DNA of 54,921 nucleotides. Source: Burkholderiaceae bacterium (GTDB lineage Bacteria > Pseudomonadota > Gammaproteobacteria > Burkholderiales > Burkholderiaceae). A program made the translations under genes and the position numbers. Numbering within the stretch: position 1 is the first letter of the stretch; every line of letters begins with the position of its first letter. A model generated the notes under the pieces. The model had not been told where the DNA came from and did no database searches. It worked only from the letters and a program-made list of their open reading frames with translations. The stretch covers positions 1-54,921 of the forward strand of contig CANJBQ010000016.1 of assembly GCA_947472645.1 (NCBI GenBank), read 5' to 3'. Of this stretch, positions 16,684-25,282 are shown in pieces.

Positions 16684-18336
16684 TTAACCTAGCATCGGTG
16701 GATCAGAAAATGGCCAATGATTTTTATCGCCACGCTCCTGAATTACTCTAGCAGTTGGAGCACCGTCTTTATGCCAACTTCCTGTGTGCAAAATTTGATC
16801 GATACTTTGCACATAATCCATATGACCACCGAGTCGGCGGTAATCATCGAGTTTCATACTAAATTCAATGGGCGCAACAATAGCTGGGGTTGGGACGGTA
16901 CCAAAACTATTTTCGGGCATTTTCATCACATCCACCATGACTGTGATGCCCCCTCCTGGCCAGATATAAGCAGGTGCTCCTCCGCAAGTCACATTGACCA
17001 AAGATCGTTTAATGGCTTGGGTGAGTAAGATGGGATTTTCAGTAACTCCTGCTCTTAGACTTCCCCCAGCTCCACCTAGGAATAAGACAGAAGTCAGAGA
17101 TGGTTCACAGTTTTCAACAATACGATCAATAATCACTTGAATGGCTGCAGGGATTGGTTTTTCGATCGGGATTAATTGATCGTTGAGTTCATAAAAAGAA
17201 GCCATCGCACCCGTTGTCGATGTCATTAATAGTGATAAGCCAGGCCAGGCTTTTGCTGGGTCCCAAGTTTCGATAATGGAAAGTGGATCTTCAATGTCAG
17301 TTCCTCCCCAACCAGTCCCGGGGTTAGCCACTTGAAAATAACGACCTGGGGTAGATTTGCGCCCGTGGATTTTGAGACCAGAAGGTTTCATATCCAGACA
17401 TTTACCAGCTTGATGTTCTGTGAGTATTCCGGTAATGTGATCATCGACTACGACCACCTCATCAACGAGGCCATTAAATTGTCTTGCAAATATACCGATG
17501 GCGGCAGAGCCGCACCCAACCCGCATATGTTTTTCTTCAACACCGTCAACAATTGGCGCTTTTCCAGCTTGGATAATCAAATGAGCACCGCCATCAATGG
17601 AGAGCTCAACGGCATGTCGATTACCAAGTTGCTGCATCAGTTCGCAAGTAATGCGACCTTCTTTTTTGCTACCACCTGTTAGGTGATGAACACCGCCGAT
17701 GGATAGCATTTGTGAGCCGTATTCTGCCGTAGTGACATGACCTACAACTTCTCCTTTACAAAGTATATTTGCTTTTTCAGGACCTAGATAACGATCGGTA
17801 TCAATTTTAACTTTATAGCTACAGTAGCTAAATATACCCTCTGTAACAACGGTAACTACGTCAACACCTTCGTGTTGACTAGAAACAATGAAAGGGGCAG
17901 GCTTATAGTCTGGGTAAGTCGTAGATGAGCCTAAGCCAGTGACAAACGACTCATTGGCGAGCAGTAAATCGCCACTCCAAGAGGGGGGCGTCTCGGTGGT
18001 TGGATTTTCTTGGGGGCGGTTACCCAAAAAGGGAACAGCCACATTAGAACCAGTAGCAAGGTTTTTTTGCAGGATAACAATAGGATCAACACGTAATAAA
18101 AAGCCACCTTGATTAGCATACCTATCGCATGCGCCAACTTTACCGGGGGATATTTGACATAGAACAGGGCAGGCATTGCATTCAATCTTATCGCTCGCCA
18201 TGCGCTCATTGCGAGGCTTAGCCCTGACTAAAAAATCGGCAGAGGTATCTACCTCACTCTGATCGGGCGCATTCACGTCCGTAGGCGATTGTCCTAAACC
18301 ATCGGTTTTGTTGTGATAACTCATTCTCAACTTCAT
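16684..18336 (-). CDS. hnr: 6-hydroxynicotinate reductase-like iron-sulfur flavoprotein
   Basis: Predicted to reduce 6-hydroxynicotinate to 1,4,5,6-tetrahydro-6-oxonicotinate, with electrons from ferredoxin. The conserved part begins with a cysteine-rich Fe-S motif (CNACPVLC, then a fourth cysteine in GACDRYAN). Later come VTTAEYGSQMLSIGGVHHLT, MRVGCGSAAIGIFARQF and GGAGGSLRAGVTENP. I recognise it from proteins annotated as 6-hydroxynicotinate reductase in proteobacteria, but did not align it. The start is uncertain: the longest frame begins with TTG at 18363; I use the ATG at 18336, and another ATG lies at 18324. No ribosome binding site decides. It is the first gene of the minus-strand operon, divergent from fpr-tetR-ena. 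Confidence 0.75.
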   Translation of the reverse strand: MKLRMSYHNKTDGLGQSPTDVNAPDQSEVDTSADFLVRAKPRNERMASDKIECNACPVLCQISPGKVGACDRYANQGGFLLRVDPIVILQKNLATGSNVAVPFLGNRPQENPTTETPPSWSGDLLLANESFVTGLGSSTTYPDYKPAPFIVSSQHEGVDVVTVVTEGIFSYCSYKVKIDTDRYLGPEKANILCKGEVVGHVTTAEYGSQMLSIGGVHHLTGGSKKEGRITCELMQQLGNRHAVELSIDGGAHLIIQAGKAPIVDGVEEKHMRVGCGSAAIGIFARQFNGLVDEVVVVDDHITGILTEHQAGKCLDMKPSGLKIHGRKSTPGRYFQVANPGTGWGGTDIEDPLSIIETWDPAKAWPGLSLLMTSTTGAMASFYELNDQLIPIEKPIPAAIQVIIDRIVENCEPSLTSVLFLGGAGGSLRAGVTENPILLTQAIKRSLVNVTCGGAPAYIWPGGGITVMVDVMKMPENSFGTVPTPAIVAPIEFSMKLDDYRRLGGHMDYVQSIDQILHTGSWHKDGAPTARVIQERGDKNHWPFSDPPMLG

Positions 18337-18411
18337 GGAATGCGAGGCGTTATTAGTAAACAAAACAACGCATCAGCACAATACGATTAAAAAATCACTT
18401 TCATGTTGCAT

Positions 18412-18439
18412 ATACTACACGAAACTTATAAAATATCAA
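18412..18439 (-). promoter_or_regulatory. Candidate promoter of the hnr-nic operon
   Basis: On the minus strand TTGATA (18439-18434) and TAGTAT (18417-18412) stand 16 bases apart, giving a start near 18405 and a leader of about 70 bases to the chosen hnr ATG. Just upstream, ATCAA and TTGAT repeats (18479-18483 and 18490-18494) form an inverted pair with a 6-base spacer that could be an operator. Confidence 0.4.
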
Positions 18440-18569
18440 CTTGTCGAAGGGGTCTTGATGGCTCTATCGTTTACCCTAATCAAAAATGCTTGATATCACA
18501 TGAGGTATAAAGAGCTTGCTTAGGCTAATATTACCAATGAAATCTTTACTTTTAATATATTGAGTATCT

Positions 18570-19343
18570 ATGAGTGCATTTCTTGAAGCAAAGGTTTTGA
18601 GTGTTCATCACTGGACTGAACGTTTATTTTCCTTTACGACTACACGTGACCCAGCATTGCGCTTTAGTAATGGTCATTTCACAATGATTGGCTTGATGGT
18701 GGGTGGTAAGCCATTATTGAGGGCTTATAGTATCGTTAGCCCTAATTATGAAGAGCATCTTGAGTTTTTAAGTATTAAAGTCGAAGATGGACCTTTGACC
18801 TCGAAACTCAAGAATATTCAAGTTGGAGATTCTATTATTGTTGGCAAGAAGCCTACTGGTACTTTATTAGTTGACTATTTATTGCCAGGAAAAAACTTAT
18901 ATTTACTATCCACGGGAACTGGGGTTGCGCCATTTTTAAGTGTTATTCGTGATCCTGATACGTATGAGAAATTTGAAAAAGTAATTTTAGTACATGGGGT
19001 GCGTGAAGTGAAAGAATTGGCTTACCATGATTACTTAACGAACGAATTACCCAAGCATGAATTTTTAGGCGAAATGGTTTCTCAACAATTGATGTATTAC
19101 CCAACGGTTACTCGTGAGAATTATCATCAAATGGGAAGAATTACGGACTTGATTGAAAACCATCAGTTGACGACCAATCTTGGATTATCTGAATTTGACC
19201 CAACAAATGATCGGGTCATGATTTGTGGAAGCAATGCCATGATTAAGGATCTCAAGCATATGTTTGAAGCACGAGGATTTAAAGAGGGTAATACGAGTAT
19301 TCCGGGCGACTTTGTGATTGAAAAAGCTTTCGCTGACCAATAA
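18570..19343 (+). CDS. fpr: Ferredoxin--NADP(+) reductase
   Basis: Flavoenzyme moving electrons between NADPH and ferredoxin or flavodoxin, 257 residues, the usual Fpr length. The FAD site is RAYSIVSP followed by FLSIKVEDGPLTSKL. The NADP site is LLSTGTGVAPFLSVIRDP. The C-terminus (FVIEKAFADQ) is like bacterial Fpr proteins. It opens the divergent unit with tetR and ena. Since 6-hydroxynicotinate reduction needs a low-potential donor, this copy may be dedicated to supplying Hnr. No ferredoxin gene is present nearby, so one from elsewhere in the genome would be needed. Confidence 0.85.
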   Translation: MSAFLEAKVLSVHHWTERLFSFTTTRDPALRFSNGHFTMIGLMVGGKPLLRAYSIVSPNYEEHLEFLSIKVEDGPLTSKLKNIQVGDSIIVGKKPTGTLLVDYLLPGKNLYLLSTGTGVAPFLSVIRDPDTYEKFEKVILVHGVREVKELAYHDYLTNELPKHEFLGEMVSQQLMYYPTVTRENYHQMGRITDLIENHQLTTNLGLSEFDPTNDRVMICGSNAMIKDLKHMFEARGFKEGNTSIPGDFVIEKAFADQ

Positions 19344-19361
19344 GGACGATGAAAAAATACT

Positions 19362-20039
19362 GTGATTAAAGGGCCTAATACCCCAGATAAAGAAAAGAAA
19401 ACTTTAGGTGTGAGGGGACTTTCTGCGATTGCTACTCGTGCTCAAATTTTAAAAGCAGCGATTGAAATCTTTTCTACGTTTGGTTATGAAGGTGGAAGTA
19501 CAGAAAAGATTTCAAAGCTGGCAAAGTCGCATGACCGAATGATCTACTATTATTTCGGCAGTAAGCAGGGCTTATATGTTGCAGCTATTCAAGAGATTTA
19601 TAAGCAGTTTAATGAAGCAGAAGCTAAATTAAAGTTGGATATTGAAAAACCTGTAGAGGCATTACAAGAGGTTGCTCACTTTATCTGGAGCTATTATCAA
19701 AAACATCCGGAATTCATCACCCTCTTAAATAATGAAAACTTGCATCGAGGTGAGTTTATTTCAACCTCACGTGAAACCAAAAAATTCTCATCGCCAGCAA
19801 TATCGATTGTTGATAAGGTCTTAGATCAAGGCAAGAGTTTGGGAATTTTTCGTAAAGATATTACGGCCAGAGATATTTATCTTTTAATTGCTTCAATGGG
19901 GTATTTTTATTTATCGAATCAATATACCTTATCCGCTTTTTTGGGTGAGAAAATTACAACAAAGGCAAAATTGGCGCACTGGGGTAACTTTATGGATGAC
20001 GTTGTGTTGCGTACCGTCAGTCACCATCCTCTGACTTAA
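19362..20039 (+). CDS. TetR family regulator of the nicotinate region
   Basis: 225-residue regulator with an N-terminal TetR helix-turn-helix: TRAQILKAAIEIFSTFGYEG followed by STEKISKLAKSHDRMIYYYF (about residues 26-68). The C-terminal ligand domain is helical and resembles those of RutR/NicS-type TetR proteins. The only plausible start is a GTG; the next ATG lies inside the DNA-binding domain. A weak AAGGA lies 15 bases upstream. It sits between fpr and ena, so it most likely controls both divergent operons in response to nicotinate or a pathway intermediate. Confidence 0.82.
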   Translation: MIKGPNTPDKEKKTLGVRGLSAIATRAQILKAAIEIFSTFGYEGGSTEKISKLAKSHDRMIYYYFGSKQGLYVAAIQEIYKQFNEAEAKLKLDIEKPVEALQEVAHFIWSYYQKHPEFITLLNNENLHRGEFISTSRETKKFSSPAISIVDKVLDQGKSLGIFRKDITARDIYLLIASMGYFYLSNQYTLSAFLGEKITTKAKLAHWGNFMDDVVLRTVSHHPLT

Positions 20040-20078
20040 AACAAGGTATTACATCTCTTTTACAGAAAAGGAATAAGC

Positions 20079-21272
20079 ATGGCTGATATCGCACTTGAAG
20101 GAAAATCTGGCAAAGTTGTAATCAAAAATATTGGATTATTGCTTTCTGGGAATATTGATCAGCCAATTCTTGAGGCTGACACGATAGTGATTTTTGATGG
20201 GATCATTCAAGCGGTCGGTAAATTCAAAGATGTCGATACATCCTCGGCCAAGACCACAATTGATGTTCATCAGACTTGTGTTGCACCTGGCCTTATTGAC
20301 AGTCACGTTCATCCTGTATTTGGCGATTGGACACCACGTCAAAATCAAATTGGTTGGATTGAATCTACCATGCATGGTGGTGTTACCACTATGGTTTCTG
20401 CGGGTGAGGTTCACTTACCTGGCCGGCCAAAAGATATTGTGGGTCTTAAAGCCTTAGCTATTACTGCGCAAAGGACCTATGATAATTTTCGGCCCAATGG
20501 AGTCAAAGTTTTAGCTGGCGCACCGATTATTGAAAAAGGTATGGTGGAAAGCGATTTTAAGGAACTCGCTGAATCTGGGGTAAAGTTATTAGGTGAAGTG
20601 GGTTTAGGTTCAGTGAAGGCAGGTAATGAAGCGAGAGAGATGGTTGCTTGGGCAAGAAAGTACGGTATCCAGAGCACGATTCATACGGGTGGGCCTTCTA
20701 TTCCAGGTTCTGGCCTCATCGATAAAGATGTCATTCTAGAAGCTGATGCCGATATTATTGGGCACATTAATGGTGGTCATACATCCCTACCAGAAAAAGA
20801 TGTTTGCGAGTTGTGTGAAAAATCTTCTCGGGCGATTGAGATTGTTCACAATGGTAATGAGAAAGTTGCTATTGCTGCTGCACAAGCGGCGATACAACTG
20901 AAATGCCCCCATCGCGTTATTTTAGGAACCGATGGTCCTGCAGGATCTGGCGTTCAACCCTTAGGTATGCTTCGGTTGATATCTCTTATCTCCAGTATGG
21001 GCTCGATTCCAGCTGAGTTGGTTTTTTGTTTTGCAACGGGTAATACAGCAAAGTTGCGTCAAATTAATGCTGGCTTAATTGAGGTTGGACGGAGTGCAGA
21101 TTTTGTCTTTATGGACCGTGCTCAACACACGAGCGGTAAAACCTTATTAGAGAGTGTTCAATTGGGTGATATCCCTGGCATTGGAATGGTCATGATTGAT
21201 GGAATTATTCGCTGTGGAAGAAGTAGAAATACACCTCCTGCAACGCAAATACCAGAAGTTATTGGGCATTAA
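20079..21272 (+). CDS. ena: Enamidase (1,4,5,6-tetrahydro-6-oxonicotinate to 2-formylglutarate)
   Basis: Amidohydrolase that opens the reduced ring of 6-oxo-tetrahydronicotinate to give 2-formylglutarate and ammonia. The 397-residue protein follows the Eubacterium barkeri enzyme, as I recall it, closely along its length: VIKNIGLLLSG, ADTIVIFDG, HGGVTTMVSAG, PGRPKD, VKLLGEVGLGS, HTGGPSIPGS and SRNTPPA. Expected metal ligands of the binuclear site are H76 and H78 (HVH), a bridging E173, H202, H229 and D285. In this family the bridge is a glutamate rather than a carboxylated lysine, and that is what is seen. It ends 40 bases before the convergent quinolinate-type operon. Strongest single anchor for a reductive nicotinate pathway here. 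Confidence 0.87.
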   Translation: MADIALEGKSGKVVIKNIGLLLSGNIDQPILEADTIVIFDGIIQAVGKFKDVDTSSAKTTIDVHQTCVAPGLIDSHVHPVFGDWTPRQNQIGWIESTMHGGVTTMVSAGEVHLPGRPKDIVGLKALAITAQRTYDNFRPNGVKVLAGAPIIEKGMVESDFKELAESGVKLLGEVGLGSVKAGNEAREMVAWARKYGIQSTIHTGGPSIPGSGLIDKDVILEADADIIGHINGGHTSLPEKDVCELCEKSSRAIEIVHNGNEKVAIAAAQAAIQLKCPHRVILGTDGPAGSGVQPLGMLRLISLISSMGSIPAELVFCFATGNTAKLRQINAGLIEVGRSADFVFMDRAQHTSGKTLLESVQLGDIPGIGMVMIDGIIRCGRSRNTPPATQIPEVIGH

Positions 21273-21312
21273 GTCAGAACCATCAAAATGCTAGATGTTC
21301 TAAAACAGATTA

Positions 21313-22305
21313 CTAGTCAGATTTAAGTCCGAGAAGTTTAGTCAGATTAGAGAATCGGTCGACATCATCGCGTACCATTTTACCGAAGGTGGCAGGATCA
21401 TCATAGGCTGGTGTGTAACCCATTGATATAAGCTTTTCTTTCATTTCTGGTGCTTGAACAATTTTGAGTAGATGTTCGTATACCTTCATTTGTAAGGCCA
21501 TTGGCATTTTAGCGGGCACTAGCAATCCATGCCATTGATTGATTTGATAGCCGGGGTAGCCCTGTTCTGCAACAGTTGGAACATTGGGTAACTGCACAGT
21601 CCGCTCAGCCGAAGTAATCGCCAAAGCAATTAACTTCCCTGATTTAATATAGGTTGCGGCACTTGACGCAGTAATAATAGCCATCGGGATTTGGCTGCCT
21701 AAAACATCGCGAAGAGCTGGTCCACAGCCACCGTAAGGGACATGAGCTATGTTTGTTTTTGCATCTAAATTGAGAATGGCTCCAGCTAAATGTTGTGGTG
21801 TGCCATTACCGCATGAACCAAAAGAGACAGTGTTTTTAGCGGGTTTAGCTGCGGCAAGTAAATCTGACAGCCGTTTGTAGGGTGAGTCAGGGGGAACCAC
21901 AATGACAGAAGGTACAAACGCAACGTTAATAATCGGAGTGAGATCCTTCTTCGGATCAAATGGCATATTATTTAAAACTCCTGGGTTGATAGCGTATGAG
22001 CTATTGACCATTAGCATCGTATAACCGTCAGGTGCTTTATCCGCCACATGTTTTGCGCCGACATTACCACTAGCACCAACACGGTTTTCTATAATCGCAG
22101 GTTGCCCAAAAGAGTCACTAAAGGCATTGCCTAAAACCCTGGCTAAAATATCAGTCCCTCCACCAACTGGGAAATTCACTACGATAGAGATTGGTTTTGT
22201 AGGAAACTGTTGAACCGACTCCTGACCAAGCGCATTCATGAAAGGTGTGACCAGTGCAAAAAGAATCGATCCGATAACGACTTTTTTATTCCAAGCTTGA
22301 TTCAT
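21313..22305 (-). CDS. Bug/TctC-family tripartite tricarboxylate receptor 1
   Basis: Periplasmic receptor of the tripartite tricarboxylate transport family, 330 residues. I chose the ATG at 22305 because AAGGAG lies seven bases before it and it starts a proper signal peptide; an upstream ATG at 22347 would add 14 residues without a ribosome site. Family motifs are PVGGGTDILAR, ENRVGASGNVG, APDGYTMLMVNSS and HVPYGGCGPALRDV. No TctA or TctB membrane partner is present. It follows nadC and the PhnN/phosphorylase fusion on the same strand (113-base gap), so a pyridine dicarboxylate such as quinolinate is an attractive but unproven ligand. Confidence 0.85.
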   Translation of the reverse strand: MNQAWNKKVVIGSILFALVTPFMNALGQESVQQFPTKPISIVVNFPVGGGTDILARVLGNAFSDSFGQPAIIENRVGASGNVGAKHVADKAPDGYTMLMVNSSYAINPGVLNNMPFDPKKDLTPIINVAFVPSVIVVPPDSPYKRLSDLLAAAKPAKNTVSFGSCGNGTPQHLAGAILNLDAKTNIAHVPYGGCGPALRDVLGSQIPMAIITASSAATYIKSGKLIALAITSAERTVQLPNVPTVAEQGYPGYQINQWHGLLVPAKMPMALQMKVYEHLLKIVQAPEMKEKLISMGYTPAYDDPATFGKMVRDDVDRFSNLTKLLGLKSD

Positions 22306-22418
22306 GAAATACTCCTTAGTTAAATTACGTAGGGTGATTGCTAGCATTCAGGCTTTTTATCTTAGCATGCTTTATTTTAGAAAATAAGGTCAATTCCCCA
22401 ATATGGAGTTGATTATCT

Positions 22419-24218
22419 TTAGGAATGAACATGTTCGATCACTGATTCAAGGTGAAAGCCGTGATGTTGATTCGCTTGTAGATAGGCTTCTTGTAGTAGC
22501 TGTTTGTCAGTGCTTTGAATTTGGTAGAGGACGTCGCCAGTTTTGACGGCATCAAAGATTGTTTTTTTCAAATCAATTCCTGCTAATTTGAGAGTCGGCG
22601 CACCTGCAAGCCTTGCAATACCAGAAATAATATGTCCATCAATTGCAGTTACAGCGCCATCTTGATGAGCGACAATATCTAAGGTGTGGATAGGGAGATC
22701 TACAGCCTTTGCTTTTCCTTGAAAATCAATGATTTTATGCATACTTCTTAGCGCTGCTCCTGAATGGAGTAATTCTTGTGCGAGTTGGTAACCAGAACTA
22801 AAATTTCCGACACGTTCATCTAAAGATAAGAGGTGAGCTGCGAAGAATATTGATTTATCAATTAAGCTTTTTGGGGCTTGAGCATCATTATTTAATACTT
22901 GTAATACATCGCGTGCTTCTAAAGAGGGACCAATACCAAGTCCGACGGGAATACTTCCATCGGTCGGAAATGCTTTAACAACCAGCCCGATCGCTTGACC
23001 AACACGCTCAAATAAACTGGCAAGTTCGGTCGCGTCTTCTAGGTTTTTGACTTTACCGGTAGGCATGTAGGGGATATCAATCACAATATGTGTCGATCCA
23101 GCACTAAATTTCTTCGAAAGGATGGATGGTACTGACCAGTAACGGGTATCCAAACCAAAAGAGCGAGCAATGGGATTAATGGCATCGTCGAGTACAGAGT
23201 GATTTAACTTACCGTTCCAAGCAATACAGCCATTGGTGGCAGTGACACAAGCTTTGACCTCATCAAAAGTGAGATCAACTTTTGCAAGAACTTCCATGGT
23301 ATCTGCAGTACCTGCAGCTGATGTGATTGCGCGTGAAGATGTTTTTGGAATCATTAAATCATGGGCAGCAATAATAGGTATAACGACCATCGTCACACGA
23401 TTACCTAAGATGCCACCCATGGAATGTTTATCCATCACGACGGGTTGTGGCCATTTAAGCCTAGGATATAGAAGGGTGCGAGCATGCGCGATAGAAATCA
23501 TTTCTTCTTCGCTCAATTTCTCTGTGCAGGCAATTAAAAAAGCCTGTACGTCGGCTAGTGAAAATGTATTACGAATGATCGCCGGTAATAAGCTCTCGTA
23601 TTCTGCTTTAGTTAAGCTAGCTCCATTAGTTTTTTGATATAAAAGTTGTGAGAGTTGTTCAGTAGAGTGATTATCTTGAAGTAATGCTGCTTTCAGACGA
23701 CTAATACCTATTTCTAGTGTGACATCATTTTTTACACGGATTGTGGAAACTCCAGAGGGTATTGGGAGTAATGCGCGCTGTAGTCTGCGTTCGATATCTT
23801 CAGGTGTTTCTCGATTTCTAGCAATCAGTCTTGTTCTTAAAATATCTGTTGGTGCTGAGATTTCAATCACACAAAAATTTGATACTTTGGCTTGTAACGC
23901 AAGTATTTCGTTACGTGACCCATTGGCAATTACATGAACACCTTGATGAAGTGCCTTGAGTATCGAAGAGGGTAATCCATAAAAGAGTCCATGAGCTTGC
24001 CAGGTAATGATGAAATCACCTTGCTTTTCGCGCTCTAAAAATTCGGACTCAGTGCAGCTATCGTGATCTTCTGTATCAATCACAGAAGTGCGAGTAATGA
24101 CGCGACGGGCAAACAAAAATTCATGAGGCGGTAAGAACGCCTTAACGCCTGACATTAAGGTATCTTTGCCACTACCACTGGGGCCAACAATAAAAAATAA
24201 TTTCCCAGTATTCATCAT
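22419..24218 (-). CDS. Fusion: ribose 1,5-bisphosphokinase (PhnN) + NMP phosphorylase (AMP phosphorylase type)
   Basis: 599-residue two-enzyme fusion. Residues 1 to about 185 are a PhnN-type guanylate-kinase-like domain with P-loop GPSGSGKD (12-19), which makes PRPP from ribose 1,5-bisphosphate and ATP. From about 195 on is a thymidine phosphorylase-family catalytic part. Its phosphate loop DKHSMGGILGNR (263-274) and SSRAITSAAGTADTMEVL follow archaeal AMP phosphorylases (KHSxGGxxGN) rather than thymidine phosphorylase (KHSTGGVGD). Such an enzyme turns a nucleoside 5'-monophosphate plus phosphate into base plus ribose 1,5-bisphosphate, exactly the kinase substrate. The N-terminal domain usual in AMP phosphorylases is replaced by the kinase. 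No phosphonate genes are nearby. It lies 26 bases after nadC. Confidence 0.85.
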   Translation of the reverse strand: MMNTGKLFFIVGPSGSGKDTLMSGVKAFLPPHEFLFARRVITRTSVIDTEDHDSCTESEFLEREKQGDFIITWQAHGLFYGLPSSILKALHQGVHVIANGSRNEILALQAKVSNFCVIEISAPTDILRTRLIARNRETPEDIERRLQRALLPIPSGVSTIRVKNDVTLEIGISRLKAALLQDNHSTEQLSQLLYQKTNGASLTKAEYESLLPAIIRNTFSLADVQAFLIACTEKLSEEEMISIAHARTLLYPRLKWPQPVVMDKHSMGGILGNRVTMVVIPIIAAHDLMIPKTSSRAITSAAGTADTMEVLAKVDLTFDEVKACVTATNGCIAWNGKLNHSVLDDAINPIARSFGLDTRYWSVPSILSKKFSAGSTHIVIDIPYMPTGKVKNLEDATELASLFERVGQAIGLVVKAFPTDGSIPVGLGIGPSLEARDVLQVLNNDAQAPKSLIDKSIFFAAHLLSLDERVGNFSSGYQLAQELLHSGAALRSMHKIIDFQGKAKAVDLPIHTLDIVAHQDGAVTAIDGHIISGIARLAGAPTLKLAGIDLKKTIFDAVKTGDVLYQIQSTDKQLLQEAYLQANQHHGFHLESVIEHVHS

Positions 24219-24244
24219 GAGCTCATTTTTAGAGTTGAGAAGCT

Positions 24245-25075
24245 TTAATCATCAAGGCCAATATCTACGGGTGGTGCGGCTTGAGTAATCTTGCTGGTAG
24301 AAATAAAGTCTACTCCAGTTTGAGCGATAGCCTTAATGGTCTTCATACTAATACCCCCGGAGGCCTCAACTTTGGCTTTTCCGGCGACGAGTTGTACTGA
24401 AGTTTTCATATCTTCGAGAGACATATTGTCGAGCATGATGATATCTGCGCCAGCCTTGATAGCTTCTTCAACTTGAGCGATGCGATCACATTCTACTTCT
24501 ACTTTGGTAAGAACGGGGAGTAATTTACGTACATTAGCCACAGCGTTCATAATGCTTCCTGAAACCGCGATGTGGTTATCTTTGAGCATCACGCCACTAT
24601 CAAGACCTAAACGATGGTTAAGTCCACCCCCGCATACTACGGCGTGTTTTTCAAGCATACGCAGACCAGGTGTAGTTTTACGCGTGTCGATTAAACGTGC
24701 CTGGGTACCAGCAATTTCTGCATTGTAACGAGCAGTTTCTGTAGCAATTCCGCTTAAGCGTTGAGCAATATTGAGTGCTGTTCGCTCTGCCGTCAAAATA
24801 CTTCTAGCGGGTCCAGTCACTGTTAATAATTTAGTACCTTTTGTAACTTGATCACCTTCTTTAACGTGGAGCGTCACTTTTAATTGAGAGTCATATTTGG
24901 CAAAGACACGTGCTGCAACATGAATTCCTGCAACATGCATGGGTTCGCGGGCGTTCATGTAAAAGGTACCAATTGCATCCTCCGCAATCATGAGTTGAGC
25001 CGTTAAGTCAGCGTGCCCAATATCTTCTGAGAGCCAAAGGTCAATGAGTTTTTCTGTCTGAAATATGTCGTACAT
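24245..25075 (-). CDS. nadC: Nicotinate-nucleotide diphosphorylase (carboxylating), quinolinate phosphoribosyltransferase
   Basis: Converts quinolinate and PRPP to nicotinate mononucleotide, CO2 and diphosphate. The 276 residues carry the family's substrate-binding residues: ERTALNIAQRLSGIAT, DTRKTTPGLR, the GGGLNHRLGL turn, MLKDNH, VEVECD and DIIMLDNM. The related molybdenum-cluster protein ModD lacks the TRKT form. There are no nadA or nadB genes beside it, unlike biosynthetic nadC loci. Instead it heads an operon with the PhnN/NMP-phosphorylase fusion and lies next to nicotinate degradation genes. I suspect a catabolic role. It may still be the only nadC of the cell, which cannot be judged here. 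Confidence 0.87.
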   Translation of the reverse strand: MYDIFQTEKLIDLWLSEDIGHADLTAQLMIAEDAIGTFYMNAREPMHVAGIHVAARVFAKYDSQLKVTLHVKEGDQVTKGTKLLTVTGPARSILTAERTALNIAQRLSGIATETARYNAEIAGTQARLIDTRKTTPGLRMLEKHAVVCGGGLNHRLGLDSGVMLKDNHIAVSGSIMNAVANVRKLLPVLTKVEVECDRIAQVEEAIKAGADIIMLDNMSLEDMKTSVQLVAGKAKVEASGGISMKTIKAIAQTGVDFISTSKITQAAPPVDIGLDD

Positions 25076-25282
25076 AATTTATCCTTATAGGTATTCGAAG
25101 CATGTAATGATATTTTTTATAAGAAACTATTTAATTTACATTCTTAGATATCATACCTTAGTTTAGTGTTCCCTACATGAAAATAGAATGAGATAGACGA
25201 GACGAATCTTCTTTTATAGAAAGAGTGATTCAGTCATACATCTGGAGAAGGGCTTCTGGTAGGTGTTTACCTCAGTAGGGCG

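Noticed and set aside
22419..24218. Phosphonate (C-P lyase) metabolism because of the PhnN domain
   Set aside because: No other phn gene is in the window, and the fused NMP phosphorylase gives a better source of ribose 1,5-bisphosphate.
24245..25075. ModD, the NadC-like protein of molybdenum clusters
   Set aside because: Molybdenum enzymes are nearby, but the substrate-binding residues (TRKT, NHR, KDNH, VECD) follow NadC and no modABC genes are present.
25076..25282. RNA element or riboswitch for NAD precursors upstream of nadC
   Set aside because: I looked for paired stems and a recognisable conserved core and saw none; only an ordinary AT-rich leader can be supported.
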